The position numbers and the translations under genes are program-made. From Polytrichum commune (lineage: Eukaryota > Streptophyta > Polytrichopsida > Polytrichales > Polytrichaceae), in contig OX485804.1 of the NCBI GenBank assembly GCA_950295325.1, positions 16,184,001-16,248,000 on the forward strand: a stretch of DNA of 64,000 nucleotides. The letters are read 5' to 3'. The notes beneath the pieces are model-generated. The model was not told the DNA's origin, made no database searches, and saw nothing but the letters and a program-made list of their open reading frames with translations. Below, piece by piece: positions 1-11,154 of the stretch. Position 1 is the stretch's first letter. The number at the start of each line of letters is the position of its first letter.

Positions 1-518
1 CCTCCGGAAGTTGCAGTGTCGAAAGACTTCTTGATGATGAAAGTTTGACTTTGAGCCTCAAACTTCTAAAGGGGCAAATAAACCCCAACAATCATTTTGA
101 GACAAAAATATCCAGGAGGTAGGACAACCATTTTGGGACGGAGGGAGTAATATTCATAACCACTCCATAAAAAACTTGAAGGCTTATGTAAGCTATTCTT
201 AGATTTCAAAAAAATGGTGAAAAGCATACACTTGTTGAATATCTTACTGATCTCGTTCTCATCGAAAAATGGCTAGATAAAAAGCAAGCTCTAGTGCCCA
301 CCCCCCCCCCCTTCCTTGTAGATCACATTAAATACAAATGACTGAAAATTAGAATGGATAGAAGCTTTGACAAGTGTGTCAACTCATGCCATTATACTCC
401 AAGACCTAATTGTCATGAGGTGTCAATAAGGACTTGATGTAGTCCACATTCTACTCAACGTTGGAAATCGTCGGGCAGTCTTTGACTCAAATGTGGTCTA
501 CACTAATTACACGCTTTA
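1..518. other. Intergenic DNA, no gene seen
   Basis: No open frame or family signature was recognised here. There is a C homopolymer near 300. The stretch at about 430-500, beginning tgatgtagtccacattctac, recurs as a diverged direct copy at about 1240-1310, on the far side of the MITE at 519-1093. The two copies may be parts of one older repeat split by that insertion. Confidence 0.4.
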
Positions 519-1093
519 GGGGTTGTTTACACCATGGGCCATGAAGTCGTCCCAAGGCCCTGTAAAATATGTGATTGGCTGCTGAACTCGTCATGGGACG
601 ACTTTGGTTTACAACAAGGACAAAAATGTCAGAGTGACCATGGAGTTTGAGGTCCCCAAAAGACATGTTTTAAGGCCTACATTATCCACTGACATGATCC
701 AACGGGTTTTGAGGTGGGAGAGACAAAAGAGGTGCTCTAGTAAAAAAAAAAGGTAGGGGTCCATGGCAGAAAAATGATGTTATAATATTTTTTTAATGAA
801 ATGTATTTTGGGAAAGAGAAGATGAAGACAACAGAAGACAAGGGAATGGTCAAACTTGAGTCTTTTCCAAAACTGCCTTTTTTGGACATATATTAAAAAA
901 TTCAGCACATCCACTTTTGGTACATGGTCACACCTTTTGATCCACATTCGGTTTACACCTAGTGAGGGGCCAAAAAACTTTGTGAATTGATCTTTTAAGA
1001 AATTAAACCATGGAAGTTGGACCATCAAGTCGGACCATGGAAAAAGACCATCTTCCCTGGTCCGATTTCATGGTCCATGATGTGAACCGGCCC
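519..1093. mobile_element. Harbinger-type (Tourist-like) MITE
   Basis: The left end reads GGGGTTGTTTACACCATGG. The right end, reverse-complemented, reads GGGCCGGTTCACATCATGG, and the similarity continues inward for about 35 bp. Both ends are flanked by TTA (516-518 and 1094-1096), the target-site duplication typical of PIF/Harbinger elements. No transposase is encoded in the 575 bp, so it is non-autonomous. Terminal repeats and TSD are seen directly; the superfamily is inferred from TSD length and the GGGCC-type terminus. Confidence 0.7.
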
Positions 1094-1424
1094 TTAGTGT
1101 GCCCTAAGCCTAACCCTCCAAGGCTTGACACTAGCACCATAAAAGAGTGCAGTGCATCGAGCAACCATCAATTTAAAATATTGAAACTTGAATCCTTGCC
1201 TTTTGAAAATAACACCAGAAAGGTAAGATGTCGATAAAGATCTGATGTAGTCCACGTTATACTCAGCTGGAAATCGACGTGTATTCGTTGACTTAAAAGT
1301 GTCCCCCCCACTAAATTAAACATTCTAGTGTATCGAAGTTTCCCTCAACCTCTGAAAGCTTGCCACTAAAGAAGTAAGCGGCACTAAATCCCATGCAACG
1401 GTGTAGTGCAACTATCAATCTAAG

Positions 1425-1785
1425 CACACCCTAACTCCCCCGTAATGTCACTCCCTCCATTACATCCCAAACCCCTAGGGAACAGTTGTGCTAAGTCTAA
1501 ATCTCCCTCCTCATTGCCACATTCACCTCTCACCTCTCACATATCACATTATTTTTTTTCCTTATGTTAAAATAATCCATCAAAGAATTCAAATCACATG
1601 CTCGCACGCATCACATCGTCGTCGCCGTCGCCGTCGTTATTGCAATGTTGACTTTGTGTTGTTCCATAATGTCACACATTACACTAATCCTCTATCATCG
1701 TGCATCCACGTTACCATTACAGACCTCTTTACTATCACGCGCGATGTGGTTGCCACATGCGGGTGATATTAGGGAGGCTAGAGTG
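1425..1785. mobile_element. Degraded pogo-type MITE, copy 1
   Basis: This stretch matches the better preserved element at 16418-16899 in order: a ctaactcc-type left end, a central cctagggaac block, a cataatgtcacac block, and a gtgatattagggagg right end followed by TA. The left boundary is approximate. The terminal pattern (CCTAAACTCC-like followed by AATATCAC) resembles the pogo/Tigger ends at 37447, so a Tc1/mariner-pogo assignment is inferred. Confidence 0.5.
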
Positions 1786-1793
1786 TATGTGAG

Positions 1794-2103
1794 GGGCTGA
1801 TCCCACCCGCCAGTTCTGGCACCATCCATCGGCATCTCCGGCTGTAACAGTGTGAAAAGTGGTGGGCCGGCATCTATTTCTCAACATAATCCCCAACAAT
1901 TCCACGACTAGAACCGGACAGAAACTTTGGTGTGATTGGGGCATGAGACTCATGCCCCCCATCACACCAAACTTTGGGTCCGGTTCCAACTGTGAAATTG
2001 CTAGGGATCATGTTGAGAAATAGATGCCAGCCCACCACTTTTCACACTGTTACAGCCGGAGATGTCGACGGATGGTGCCAGAACTGACGGGTGGGATCAA
2101 CCC
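1794..2103. repeat. 310-bp near-perfect inverted repeat (foldback)
   Basis: Two arms of about 154 bp (1794-1948 and 1949-2103) are inverted copies of each other, with essentially no loop around cccaccc...gggatcaaccc ends. By eye they agree at roughly nine positions in ten, and almost all differences are transitions. A transcript would fold into one long hairpin. No open frame is supported and no TSD is clear. It could be a foldback transposon or a hairpin small-RNA locus. Confidence 0.75.
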
Positions 2104-2399
2104 ATCAAACTCTCACCTCGGGGGAAACCACCCGAGAGGGTAAGATAGAATATGACTATCCGGTGTAGTTGTGGGATAGGCTTGCCATGGGAGAGTGACT
2201 CAAGGTCAGTCGGAAGCTGCCCAGTAGTTCCAAGCCCCATTTTGGTCACATGGGCAGTGTGTGAGTGATTGTGTGCGAGTGTGGCCGGTGCGTGGCGTAG
2301 CAAGATCCGTTATTCGGATTCGACTCGTAACTTCCTGAGCTATGGCCTGCTTTTCGGTTCTCCGAATGGCTACATTGCCACTTTTGGGAGGGTGTAATA

Positions 2400-2500
2400 A
2401 AAGAAACGGGGCTTTCCGTTAGTTATATATTCGGAGTGAACAATGAATGAGCTTTCCGTTATATATATATATATATATTCGGAGTGAACAATGAATGAGA
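2400..2500. repeat. Short direct repeat with (AT)n microsatellite
   Basis: The string ctttccgtta followed by TA-rich DNA and attcggagtgaacaatgaat occurs twice in tandem. The second copy carries an expanded TA microsatellite at about 2459-2477. This looks like simple local duplication with slippage; nothing coding is indicated. Confidence 0.7.
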
Positions 2501-3085
2501 ACGGGATCTGGCTGCTGCCTGCCCAGCTGGGTTTCGTTCGCGGAGTCAACTCCTCCACTAGCCCTAGTGAAGTGGGAGGGGGAGGGGAGGGGAGAAGCAG
2601 CCATAGCAATGCATTAAAAAAAGCTTAACCCTCGCTCGGGTGCGTGTGTGTGTGTGCGTGCGAGAGTCTTTGGAGGAATCCGAGTGTGGGAAGGTGCCCC
2701 AATGCTTTCTCAACTGTTTCTGCTTGCTGAGTCTCTCTTGCCGGGCGGGCTCATCCACCCACCTCCCTCCTGGCATGGCGACGAAGAAACACAGCCTTCT
2801 TCTGCAGTGCCCCCAAAATATATACGCACCCACAACGGCCCCGGGCTTGCCTTTCTTTATATGCAAAGCCTATTTCCCACATGTGCTGCTGCTGCTGCTG
2901 CTGCTGCTGCTGCGGCTGGTGGTGGTGATCTTCATCATCATGCGGGCGGGTGGTGTTGGGTGTTGGTGGTTATGAAACTTCTGTGCATGTGTGCATGCAT
3001 TGGGGAGGAACAATCCGTCGTTCGTATATCCTCCTCAACAATAATGTCGTCAACCGGATCCACAATTCGTGAATGAACTTTATGC
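2500..3085. other. GC-richer stretch with GT and CTG microsatellites
   Basis: Base composition rises in GC compared with the flanks. It holds a GT tract near 2643-2658 and about ten CTG units at 2884-2913. Open frames cross it in several frames, with poly-Leu or poly-Ala from the CTG tract. None has a recognisable domain, so no gene is called. An exon or 5' end of an unrecognised transcript remains possible. Confidence 0.4.
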
Positions 3086-3089
3086 ACCG

Positions 3090-4490
3090 TTGTTTTTGCA
3101 TGCATCGTTGTTTTTTAACCACCTGCTGATAGTTACCTCGGTATATATCCTTGGCAGTCTGTGACAAGGCGTAGTAATTGACCGTTCTTTGTGGCTGGAG
3201 CTGTTTGATGGGAATCCGGATGACCTCGTCAATAAACTTGACATGTTGTACGTACATTGTTGTTTTTAGCCTGTTGACAGTTAACTCGGTATATATCCTT
3301 GGTAGTCCATGACAAGGTGTAGTAATTAACCATTCGTTGTGGCTGGAGCTCCTTGAGCATTGAAAAACAATGGGAATCCAGACGACCTCGTCAATAAACT
3401 TGACATGTTGTACGTACATCGTTGTTTTTAGCTTGTTGACAGTTACCTCGGTATATATCCTTGGCAGTCCATGACAAGGTGTAGTAATAAACCATTCGTT
3501 GTGGCTGGAGCTCCTTGAGCACTGAAAAACAATGGGTTTAGGGTTGACCTCGTCAATAAACTTGACATGTTGTATGTACATTGTTTTTTTTAGCATGTTG
3601 ACAGTTAACTCGGTATATATCCTTGGTAGTCCAAGACAAGGTGTAGTAATTAACCATTCGTTGTGGCTGGAGTTGCTTGAATACTGAAAAACCATGGGAA
3701 TGCGGATGACCTTGTCAACAAACTTGACATGTTGTACATACATCGTTGTTTTTAACCTGTTGGCAGTTACCTCGGTATATATCCTTGGCCGTCCATGACA
3801 ACGTGTAGTAACTATTCTTTGTGGCTAAAGTTGCTTGAGTAGTGAAAAACAATGGGAATCAAGATGACCTTGTCAATAAACTTGACATATTGTACATACA
3901 TCATTGTTTTTCACCTGTTGACATTTAACTTGGTATCCTTGGCAGTCATGACAAGATGTAGTAACTATTCTTTGTGATTGGAGTTGCTTCAATATTGAAA
4001 AACAATGGGAATCTGGATGACCTTGTCAATAAACTTGACATACTATACATACATCATTGTTTTTAACATGTCGACATTTAACTTGGTATCCTTGGCATTC
4101 ATGACAAGGTGTAGTAAGTATTCTTTGTGGTTGGAGCTGCTTAAAAACAATGGGAATCCGGATGACCTCGTCAATAAACTTGACAAATTGTACATACATC
4201 TTTGTTTTTAACATGTTGACAATTAACTCGGTATCCTTGGTAGTCATAACAAGGTGTAGTAACTATTCTTTGTGGCTAGAGTTGCTTAAGTACTGAAAAA
4301 TAATGGGAATCCAAATGACCTCGTCAATAAACTTGACATATTGTATACACATCGTTGTTTTTAGCATGTTGACATTTAACTCGGTATCCTTGGCAATCCA
4401 TAACAAGGTGTAGTAATTAACCATTCTTTGTGGCTAGAGTTGCTTGAGTACTGAAAAACAATGGGAATCCGGATGATCTCGTCAATGAAC
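3090..4490. repeat. Tandem satellite of 162-bp and shorter monomers
   Basis: About nine head-to-tail monomers are anchored by cttgacatgttgta, starting at 3237, 3399, 3561, 3723, 3881, 4034, 4179 and 4332. The first four intervals are 162, 162, 162 and 158 bp. Later ones are 153, 145 and 153 bp and have lost the tatata portion of ggtatatatccttgg. Because 162 is a multiple of three, the minus strand stays open for 257 codons (2970-3743), encoding 54-residue repeats with the core SSSHNEWLITTPCHGLPRIY. No family was recognised. I treat that frame as a by-product of the period. Confidence 0.85.
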
Positions 4491-5384
4491 GGGAGAACTA
4501 TGGAACTATAGAGGAATCTATGGAATATGCCTCAAACCAATAAAGAAAACCGAAACGATCATAGTATGTAACCGGTTGGACTTGGACACACTAGGATTCT
4601 GACCAATTACAGGCCAAAAAATCTCCCTGGACACTGCACCTCATAACCCACACTAATTCTGGAATGTCAATAAAACATTCTAGCATCCATAGTACGAATG
4701 CTGGAGGAATCTGGGTCCACAATAGTAACCCCTATGTGCCATGGGGCCCTCACCATGGCGCTTTAGTTGTGTAAGGTAGAGGTGCTTATTAAACCAACAC
4801 TTTGAGCTTTTGGGGTCTAGTTGGATTGCGGTAGAACCACCTATTCCCGATCAGGATCCCATTAGTAATCACTAGGGTATCGTAACTTCAATTAGGATGG
4901 GACTCAATTTCGACCAAGTCAGAACCAATAGTGTCACGACACATGTCTTGTTTTGGAGTGTTAAAGTGAGGAGGAATGAGTGGTTCAAATGAGCAGTTAT
5001 AGTAGACTTTAGACATTGGTAATATGTTTGGGCTGAGTTTTGGATTAAAAAATTCATAATTTGTTTTTATTACATGAACGAAATTACAAAAAAAAAATTG
5101 TGGTCCTCTTGATTTCTATCTTCCTACATTGGAAAAATTTGCATTGCCTTATACTTCTCCAAACATGGAGTAGAATCTCTTATGCGATGAGCTATGGGTG
5201 CCTCTACTTTAGTGGTGTGCATAATTGGCTTAGCAGATTGACTTAGACATAGTAGAAATTAGAAATAAAATAAGAATGCATATTATATGAATATATTGTA
5301 AAATTTGAAGTCTCTTCTCACACATGCCTTCCTAAATCCTTCCCTAGATCTGCACTTTTCCCACTACAAACAACTCCCAAAACC
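4491..5384. repeat. Diverged copy of a dispersed repeat (partner near 59.8 kb)
   Basis: From about 4840 to 5225 the sequence matches about 59825-60235 in the same order: gatcaggatcccat, then tgtcacgacacat, then gtgaggagga, then tgatttctatcttcctac, then tacttctcca. Neither copy carries a recognisable open frame, and the ends are undefined. It may be a fragment of a retroelement. The remaining bases, 4491-4840, show nothing recognisable. Confidence 0.5.
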
Positions 5385-6983
5385 CTCCCAACCAGTGTTC
5401 AAGATTGAAGTCTTCAATGCCCTTCAAACGCGATTTGGCCCTTCAAAATATACCTCTCTCAAAACAACCCTTCAAAATGCAACCCCAAACTCAAAATGAA
5501 AACTTCACTTGACGTCCTCAAAATTTTTACACCCGTCAACACTGTAGCGCTACAGTGACGAGGAGGTCGCTACAGTGACAACCTCAACACCTAGCAAATG
5601 ATTCATTCAACATCGATCTGACTTGGAATTCAACTTTTTAGGTCTTGCAAAAGATTGGAATCCAACCCTTTCTTTGGTAAGCATCGAGTCAGTGTTGTAG
5701 TGTGATGTGATTCAATCAATGTGAAATCAGTGCTGATTTGAAATCCCGTGCAGCTTTACAGATCCATTCGGTGAGATGGTTATCCCGTGGCTTGGTCATG
5801 GAGAGATTGGTATTTTGTATGCCTGCAATTTTAGAAATTTGGGAGGTTGAAGAACCCACATGGTACAAGGATCTAACTTCTCTTCAGTTCCAATTTTTCA
5901 TTCACATGCTAGCTGATATATTATCAGAGTTGAATAAGGTCAATCGCAAGTTTCAGTTTGATCTTGTAGATATCACTAGCATAGTTTCTACGATTGATGT
6001 AACAATCAGCTTGTTTCGTAGACACTATCTGGGTGTAAGTTTTGGCCTGACAACCAAACACCTAGGAAAGTTTCTCCGCGAGGTGGTACCCAATGGGCAG
6101 ATATTGTATGTTGATAGTTTTGGGTGTGAAAAAATGCATATCTTGCATTATGATTCCATGCCCGAGTGTGACGTAGGAGGCTCATTGGAGGCATGCATCA
6201 TGTTGAGGAGGCAGTATGTGCAGAAGATCATCGATTCACTCAATGATCGATTTCCTGACTTGTCCATTTTCAATGCGGCCCGGCTTTTTAGCCCGAAGCA
6301 CTATCCCGTAGATGAATTGGACAGAGGGACATTAACGGAACAATGGTTGAACCGGTTGGTGACACATTTCCGTTGGAGCGATGACCTTGTTAATCAATGC
6401 AATGCGGAATTGCTAGAATTCGTGGAGATGTTATGTTCCGTTTGTGAACGCCAAAGTATGCAAGAAGCTTGGGTTTTTTGTGGCAATGACCGGGAGTTCA
6501 TGATTAATTGGCCAACTATGATGTCGCTATGGCAAGCCATACTTGTGATCCCAACTAGCACTGCTGTTTGTGAGCGTGGTTTTTCAAAGCAAAATTGGGT
6601 TAAGAGTGAAAGGAGAACTAGACTCAACCTTGACACACTAGATGCTTTAATGAGGGTTAGTCTAAATGGGTTAGGAGTTGAATTCATGGATTGGGATAGT
6701 ATTTTTGAATCTTGGAAAATTGGCACAAGAACCAACAAGCGTAGGGCATTATCACTAGAAGAGGTGGAGTTAGATGGTTGATTCTTAATTCTTCACATTG
6801 TATTGGAAGCATGCACCATATAAATCATGCATAAGTTTAATATGAGTTTTTTAATATTTTATTTCTATATTACTGAATTGACGTCTTGAATTTGAACTAG
6901 CCCTTCAACCGAAGGGCTCAAATTTTAGAGCCCTTCAAAATGAAACTCATATGAGGGCTTCAATCTTGAACACTGCTCCCAAC
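5385..6983 (+). mobile_element. hAT element with 8-bp target-site duplication
   Basis: The element spans 5393-6975 (1583 bp). The left end reads CAGTGTTCAAGATTGAAG and the right end is its exact reverse complement over those 18 bases. Both sides are flanked by the identical 8-mer CTCCCAAC (5385-5392 and 6976-6983), the TSD length of the hAT superfamily. It carries the C-terminal half of a hAT transposase. It is too short for a full transposase of roughly 600-800 residues, so it is probably a deletion derivative mobilised in trans. The exact TSD suggests a fairly recent insertion. A 393-bp relative lies at 49943-50335. Confidence 0.92.
5711..6781 (+). pseudogene. hAT transposase, C-terminal half (ZNF862-like)
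   Basis: This is an uninterrupted frame of about 350 codons after an in-frame stop at 5708. It begins without a convincing ATG; the first ATG lies near 5798. The early motif SVRWLSRGLVMERLVF and the late segment TSTAVCERGFSKQNW followed by RRTRLNLDTLDALMR match the mid and C-terminal dimerisation regions of hAT transposases of the ZNF862/KIAA1586 type. The BED zinc finger and the N-terminal part of the catalytic region are absent. The frame has no internal stop despite the truncation, which fits a young deletion derivative. It is unlikely to be catalytically active alone. Confidence 0.85.
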
Positions 6984-8900
6984 ACCCGCCAAAGCCGCTC
7001 CCATGTTTCGCTCGAAACCAACCCCAGTATCTTCCAGAATTGCCCCCACTTTTTACCCAAAACACCCCTACACTAAAATCGACTTTCCACCCAATAAATT
7101 AATCCCTTATAACAATTGCACATGGGATCTTAAAAAAACACATATAAGTAAGCCACCCCTAGCTATGTTCCGATGCTTTCCCAAATCTAATCCCACTTTC
7201 GGCTAAAACGAACCCCACATCTTCTCGAAAACACCCCATTTTTCACCCAAATTTGCCCATGCTTTGGGCCAGAGACATTCAAATAGTTTAAGGTGTGTTC
7301 CAAGTACAAGATTAGGTGTACATATAAGTATTGCTTTTGGGTGCAATGTTGGATATAACGCCCGCTACCTTAATGTTGGCATCAAATGACAATGACTAGT
7401 GTCGTCAAGGCAAAAGTGGTAGTTGGCATTGCCAATGATTCACTACACTTAATTTTGTTTTTGGTGTCACCATTTCCATTTGTCTTGCTCAACACTAACC
7501 GTAGATTGTCCGTGAAGTGTCACCAACATTAAATGTAAACCTAACATTGTTTTTCATGCTTTGTAAAAAAAATTGAGATTATAGATTTACAGTGTCACAA
7601 TTACAATCACTTACTAAGTTATTTTTTCATTCAAATTACAATCATTCATGACAGTCCCTCATCAGAGTCTTGTTAGGATGCAAAATATACCAAAAACAAA
7701 CAAAGTAGAAATAAGTTGAGATGACAATATTTTGTAACCTCATTCATAAGAAGTATCATTAGAAAAGTTACCAGTGACATAAAATACCATGACACTAACT
7801 ATAATATTTAGTGCAGTTGATATGTGATAACATTATGTCTTGCAATTCATAGCATTTTGAGATGTTTGTTGTTACATGTAGATAGAAGGTGCAACATATG
7901 TCTCTTATCATTTCTATGACATACAGTAATCTGGGGTGGGTGTATTTGGCCCGCTAAGGAAGGTAGTTGCTTTATCCCAAATTTATCTCACTTTTGTAGA
8001 CTAAACCAAGCTCTTTTACTGTTACCTCCGGGGTCCAAACACCAGCCAGTACATTGATGGTGGAATTGGTCACATTAGGCATTCTCATTCCTGAGTAACT
8101 TCACTTGTGTACAGAATAAGAATCCTCCAAAATAAGAAGTGAACATTAGACATTTATGTCGCCAATACTCTGTTTTGAAACTGGTCAGAGGGATTGTCGA
8201 CATGAGATTAGGACCAGGCAGTCAATAAGTAGTGCATTTTTGCCTTGATTTGCAGAATCCTCAGATACAAGTCTCCAAAAACTTCATAAAAGCTACATGA
8301 ATATATGTATCCATAAGTTGTTCTTGACAGAAAACTATATTAGCTGTGATCAAAAGACAAACTACACAACCAACTTCTATGTAACTCATTCCTTATTACA
8401 CAAGTGCCGCACTCCACCATATCAGGCTCTTAATTCCCTATCTTCAGCAAGCAACCTGGAGATTTAATTTGTTTTGACTAATCATAGATATCAACCATTC
8501 TTACATTGTAAGCCACCAAATGTACGTTTGGAAAACATCATTGCAAGTCCTACAGTAAATCTAAGTAGAGATCATCTGGTTATCAACCCTCAGTCATGTG
8601 TCAAGGTATCATATCAACATTGATAACCCATGTGGATAACTGATAGAGACTCAAAGACTTACATCAAGCTCTTTCCAGGAGTCCCCACATTTTTCAATTC
8701 TGCTATTTTAAAGCCAAGGCTCTTGATTGTTTCGATATGCAGCACTCCACAGCATCTCATATCATCCAGTAAAACTTTCTGTCTTTGATGATGTTCTCCA
8801 CCAATAGACCAAGCTCAATTTTGAAGTCTCTTTCATTGTGGAGTAGCTAAACAAACAAGATTGTGAAAACAGGAGCACAAGAGAGTTTGTCAAATAAAGT
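6984..8900. other. Intergenic DNA, no gene seen
   Basis: AT-rich sequence with two loosely repeated C-rich segments near 7003-7080 and 7160-7260 (tttacccaaaacaccc versus tttcacccaaatttgccc). The right part, from about 8130, probably includes the 3' untranslated region and downstream flank of the prefoldin gene on the minus strand. No polyadenylation site could be assigned with confidence. Confidence 0.4.
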
Positions 8901-9052
8901 GTCGGTTCCTTCAAGTTCCTATGCTCACTCGATTTTCTGAAGATCCTATGCTGTCAAATATTAATCAAGAGGCAACTGAAGGGATCATTGAATCTCAGCA
9001 TGTGCAAGTATCATCACGAGCATGTACAAAAAGAGATTCTTGCAGTATTTCC

Positions 9053-11116
9053 TCATTTTGCTTTCCCAGCCTGGGCAGCTTGTATACGCTGTTGCAACTT
9101 CATCACCTGGCAAAACCCACAAGCATGGAGAAAGAGGTTCATCACAAGCTGTCGAACAGGAGAGATTGGTAACTGGATTCCTTGCCCTAATCTCATAACA
9201 TTAAGTTTTAGCAGCCAATTTGGTTTAGAAATCACATTCAGAATTAATGTGTCAATTTCAATTTCACATCCATAACAGACTTCAACATAAGTATACTCCA
9301 AAACGAAATATGATGCTTGAGAAACAGCACCTCATCTCGCTTAGCATTTTGCTGATCTTCCATTGTCTTCAGTGTTGCATCCATTCTTTTCCTGAACACA
9401 CAGGATAAAAATCTTTATATCACTAACACTAAAAGAAAAAATTGAACTTATTGATAATATAATGACCCAGAAACAGACTCACATTTTCAGCTTTCTTACT
9501 GAACTTGCATGAAGTCCTGGTTTTCACTATACCTACTATGAAAGGACCTTCAATCTAGAAACTCCATGAATCTCTTTGGAAATATTTCTAAAAAAGCACA
9601 CTTAAAAATTTGGTATTGCAAATTTTGGCTCCCCAGTATACCATCCAAGATAGGCACTACAATTACAAGATACAAAGCTACAGGACTTTTCACCATTAGA
9701 CGAGAATCCACCACATGTTGTCCTCCATCGAATATAATGAGTGAAACATGATGTGTATTTTCAAGTAAACCCTCGCATAGAAGATTTGTTGCCGTTCTTT
9801 ATAAGAGGATCCCCAATCTTCCTTTCTAGAATTAGACACTTTTATAAGTAACACAAAACCTGTACTTGTTCAACATGGTCTTGATTGAAATTTGAAGACC
9901 ATTCTACTGGTGAACTATGCTCGTCCATTTTCAAATTTGCATCCACTTTGCTCTCTCAGTAGATAATGAGAGGGACCGAGAATCTTACAACTCAGCAGTA
10001 ATGTACTCAATGCGCTTGTTGACATTGGCCTTTGCTTCAGCCAAGTCTTGTTTCACCAACACCGGGCCAATCAGCTTGAACACATTGGCATCATCTTCTA
10101 AAAGTTCCAGCTCCTGCCAACCAGTTACTGATCCCTTTATAATCAAACCATACATTATTTGCATGACTTCCACAACGATCGACCAATTAGGTCTTGCAGT
10201 TTAAACAATCATAACAACTCATAAGCACGGACTGCTTAGCGGAAGGTCCTGCGAGTTGGCATCTCTGCTACTGCCTGCCTCAACATTGAAGAAGAATGAC
10301 AAGAACAAACATTCATGCGAGAAACAAGAGAATAGCATCCTAAAGAAAAAGAAAGAAACTACGAAAGATGACTCCGATGTTACCACTGGTGTGAATTATG
10401 GTGTTGCTTCATCTCAAGTTGGTCTCAATCTATACAGAATCCCGAAATGGACATCCCGTGAATTAGGGCCCCCCAAAGAACAAGAAAATAGCATCCTAAA
10501 GAAAAGGAAGGAAGACGACTCTGATGCTGCCACCAGCATGAATTGAATTTATGGGATGCTTCATCTTCGAGGTGGTCTAAAACTATACGTAATCCCTAAA
10601 CGGACTAAACGGACATCACGCGAATTATAGGGCCCAAAGAGTACTGCCTCTTTCTTTTCAAAGCTGAACACCTTGATCAGGTTCAGAGAAGCTGATGTGC
10701 ACCTATCTCCCCCAAGGGAGAGCGAACGGGTGACTGAAAATATCCAGTTCACCTGAACACCCCAGTATGATTGCCCCGACTACGATTGGGTGGACCATCG
10801 GTGAAAAACAAGCACAAAGACCAGACAAAGCGAATTACCTTCTGCACCATTTCGTTCTCTCCATGCTGAATTGTGTACTGGCGCCTCACTTGGTGGTTTT
10901 TACCTATATCTGCAACGGCAAACCGATCTCCAACACATAAGAATTCTTATGGATGCAACAAATCACATCGCCTCGACAAAATCGACAGATCTCCAAAACC
11001 TGTTGCGAAAATTCGCGTGATGGAAATGCGATCGCGGAGACCATACCTTTCTGGATTTTATTGAGGGCAGAGGCCTGATTCTCCAATTGCATTTGGAGCT
11101 CCTTCAGTGCCGCCAT
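9053..11116 (-). CDS. PFD6: Prefoldin subunit 6
   Basis: Beta-type subunit of the hexameric prefoldin co-chaperone, which hands unfolded actin and tubulin to the cytosolic CCT chaperonin. Five coding exons on the minus strand: 11116-11047, 10909-10839, 10113-9989, 9391-9331 and 9106-9053. All introns are GT-AG and all phases agree, giving 126 residues, the usual length for the subunit. The start MAALKELQMQLENQ, the core LLEDDANVFKLIGPVLVKQD and the end LQQRIQAAQAGKAK are characteristic of PFD6. The two terminal coiled-coil helices flank a short beta hairpin. The ATG at 11116 is the only in-frame start before the conserved helix. A telo-box lies about 30 bp upstream. Intron 2 carries two copies of a dispersed repeat unit. 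Confidence 0.95.
10310..10800. repeat. Two tandem repeat units in PFD6 intron 2
   Basis: Two units, about 10312-10480 and 10478-10630, share the order aatagcatcctaaagaaa, gatgactccgatg/gacgactctgatg, atgaattatgg-like, and gaattagggccc. They are followed by a further 160 bp ending near gattgggtggaccatcgg. A diverged copy of the whole block lies at about 57290-57570. It is a dispersed repeat family of unknown type. The lysine-rich open frame across it (10256-10546 plus) is not considered a gene. Confidence 0.6.
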
Positions 11117-11145
11117 CGCCGGAGACCTGCTCTGGTGCTCTTGCT

Positions 11146-11154
11146 AAACCCTAA
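11146..11154. promoter_or_regulatory. Telo-box upstream of PFD6
   Basis: AAACCCTAA lies 30-38 bp upstream of the PFD6 ATG. Telo-boxes are common in 5' regions of plant housekeeping and translation-related genes. The role here is inferred from position only. Confidence 0.4.

Noticed and set aside
2640-3076. Overlapping plus-strand frames with poly-Leu or poly-Ala in the CTG-rich stretch
   Set aside because: The frames are kept open by the GT and CTG microsatellites; no domain, no splice partner and no consistent start were found.
10256-10546. Lysine-rich plus-strand frame of 96 codons
   Set aside because: It lies within PFD6 intron 2 on a two-unit dispersed repeat that has a diverged, non-coding copy near 57.3 kb.
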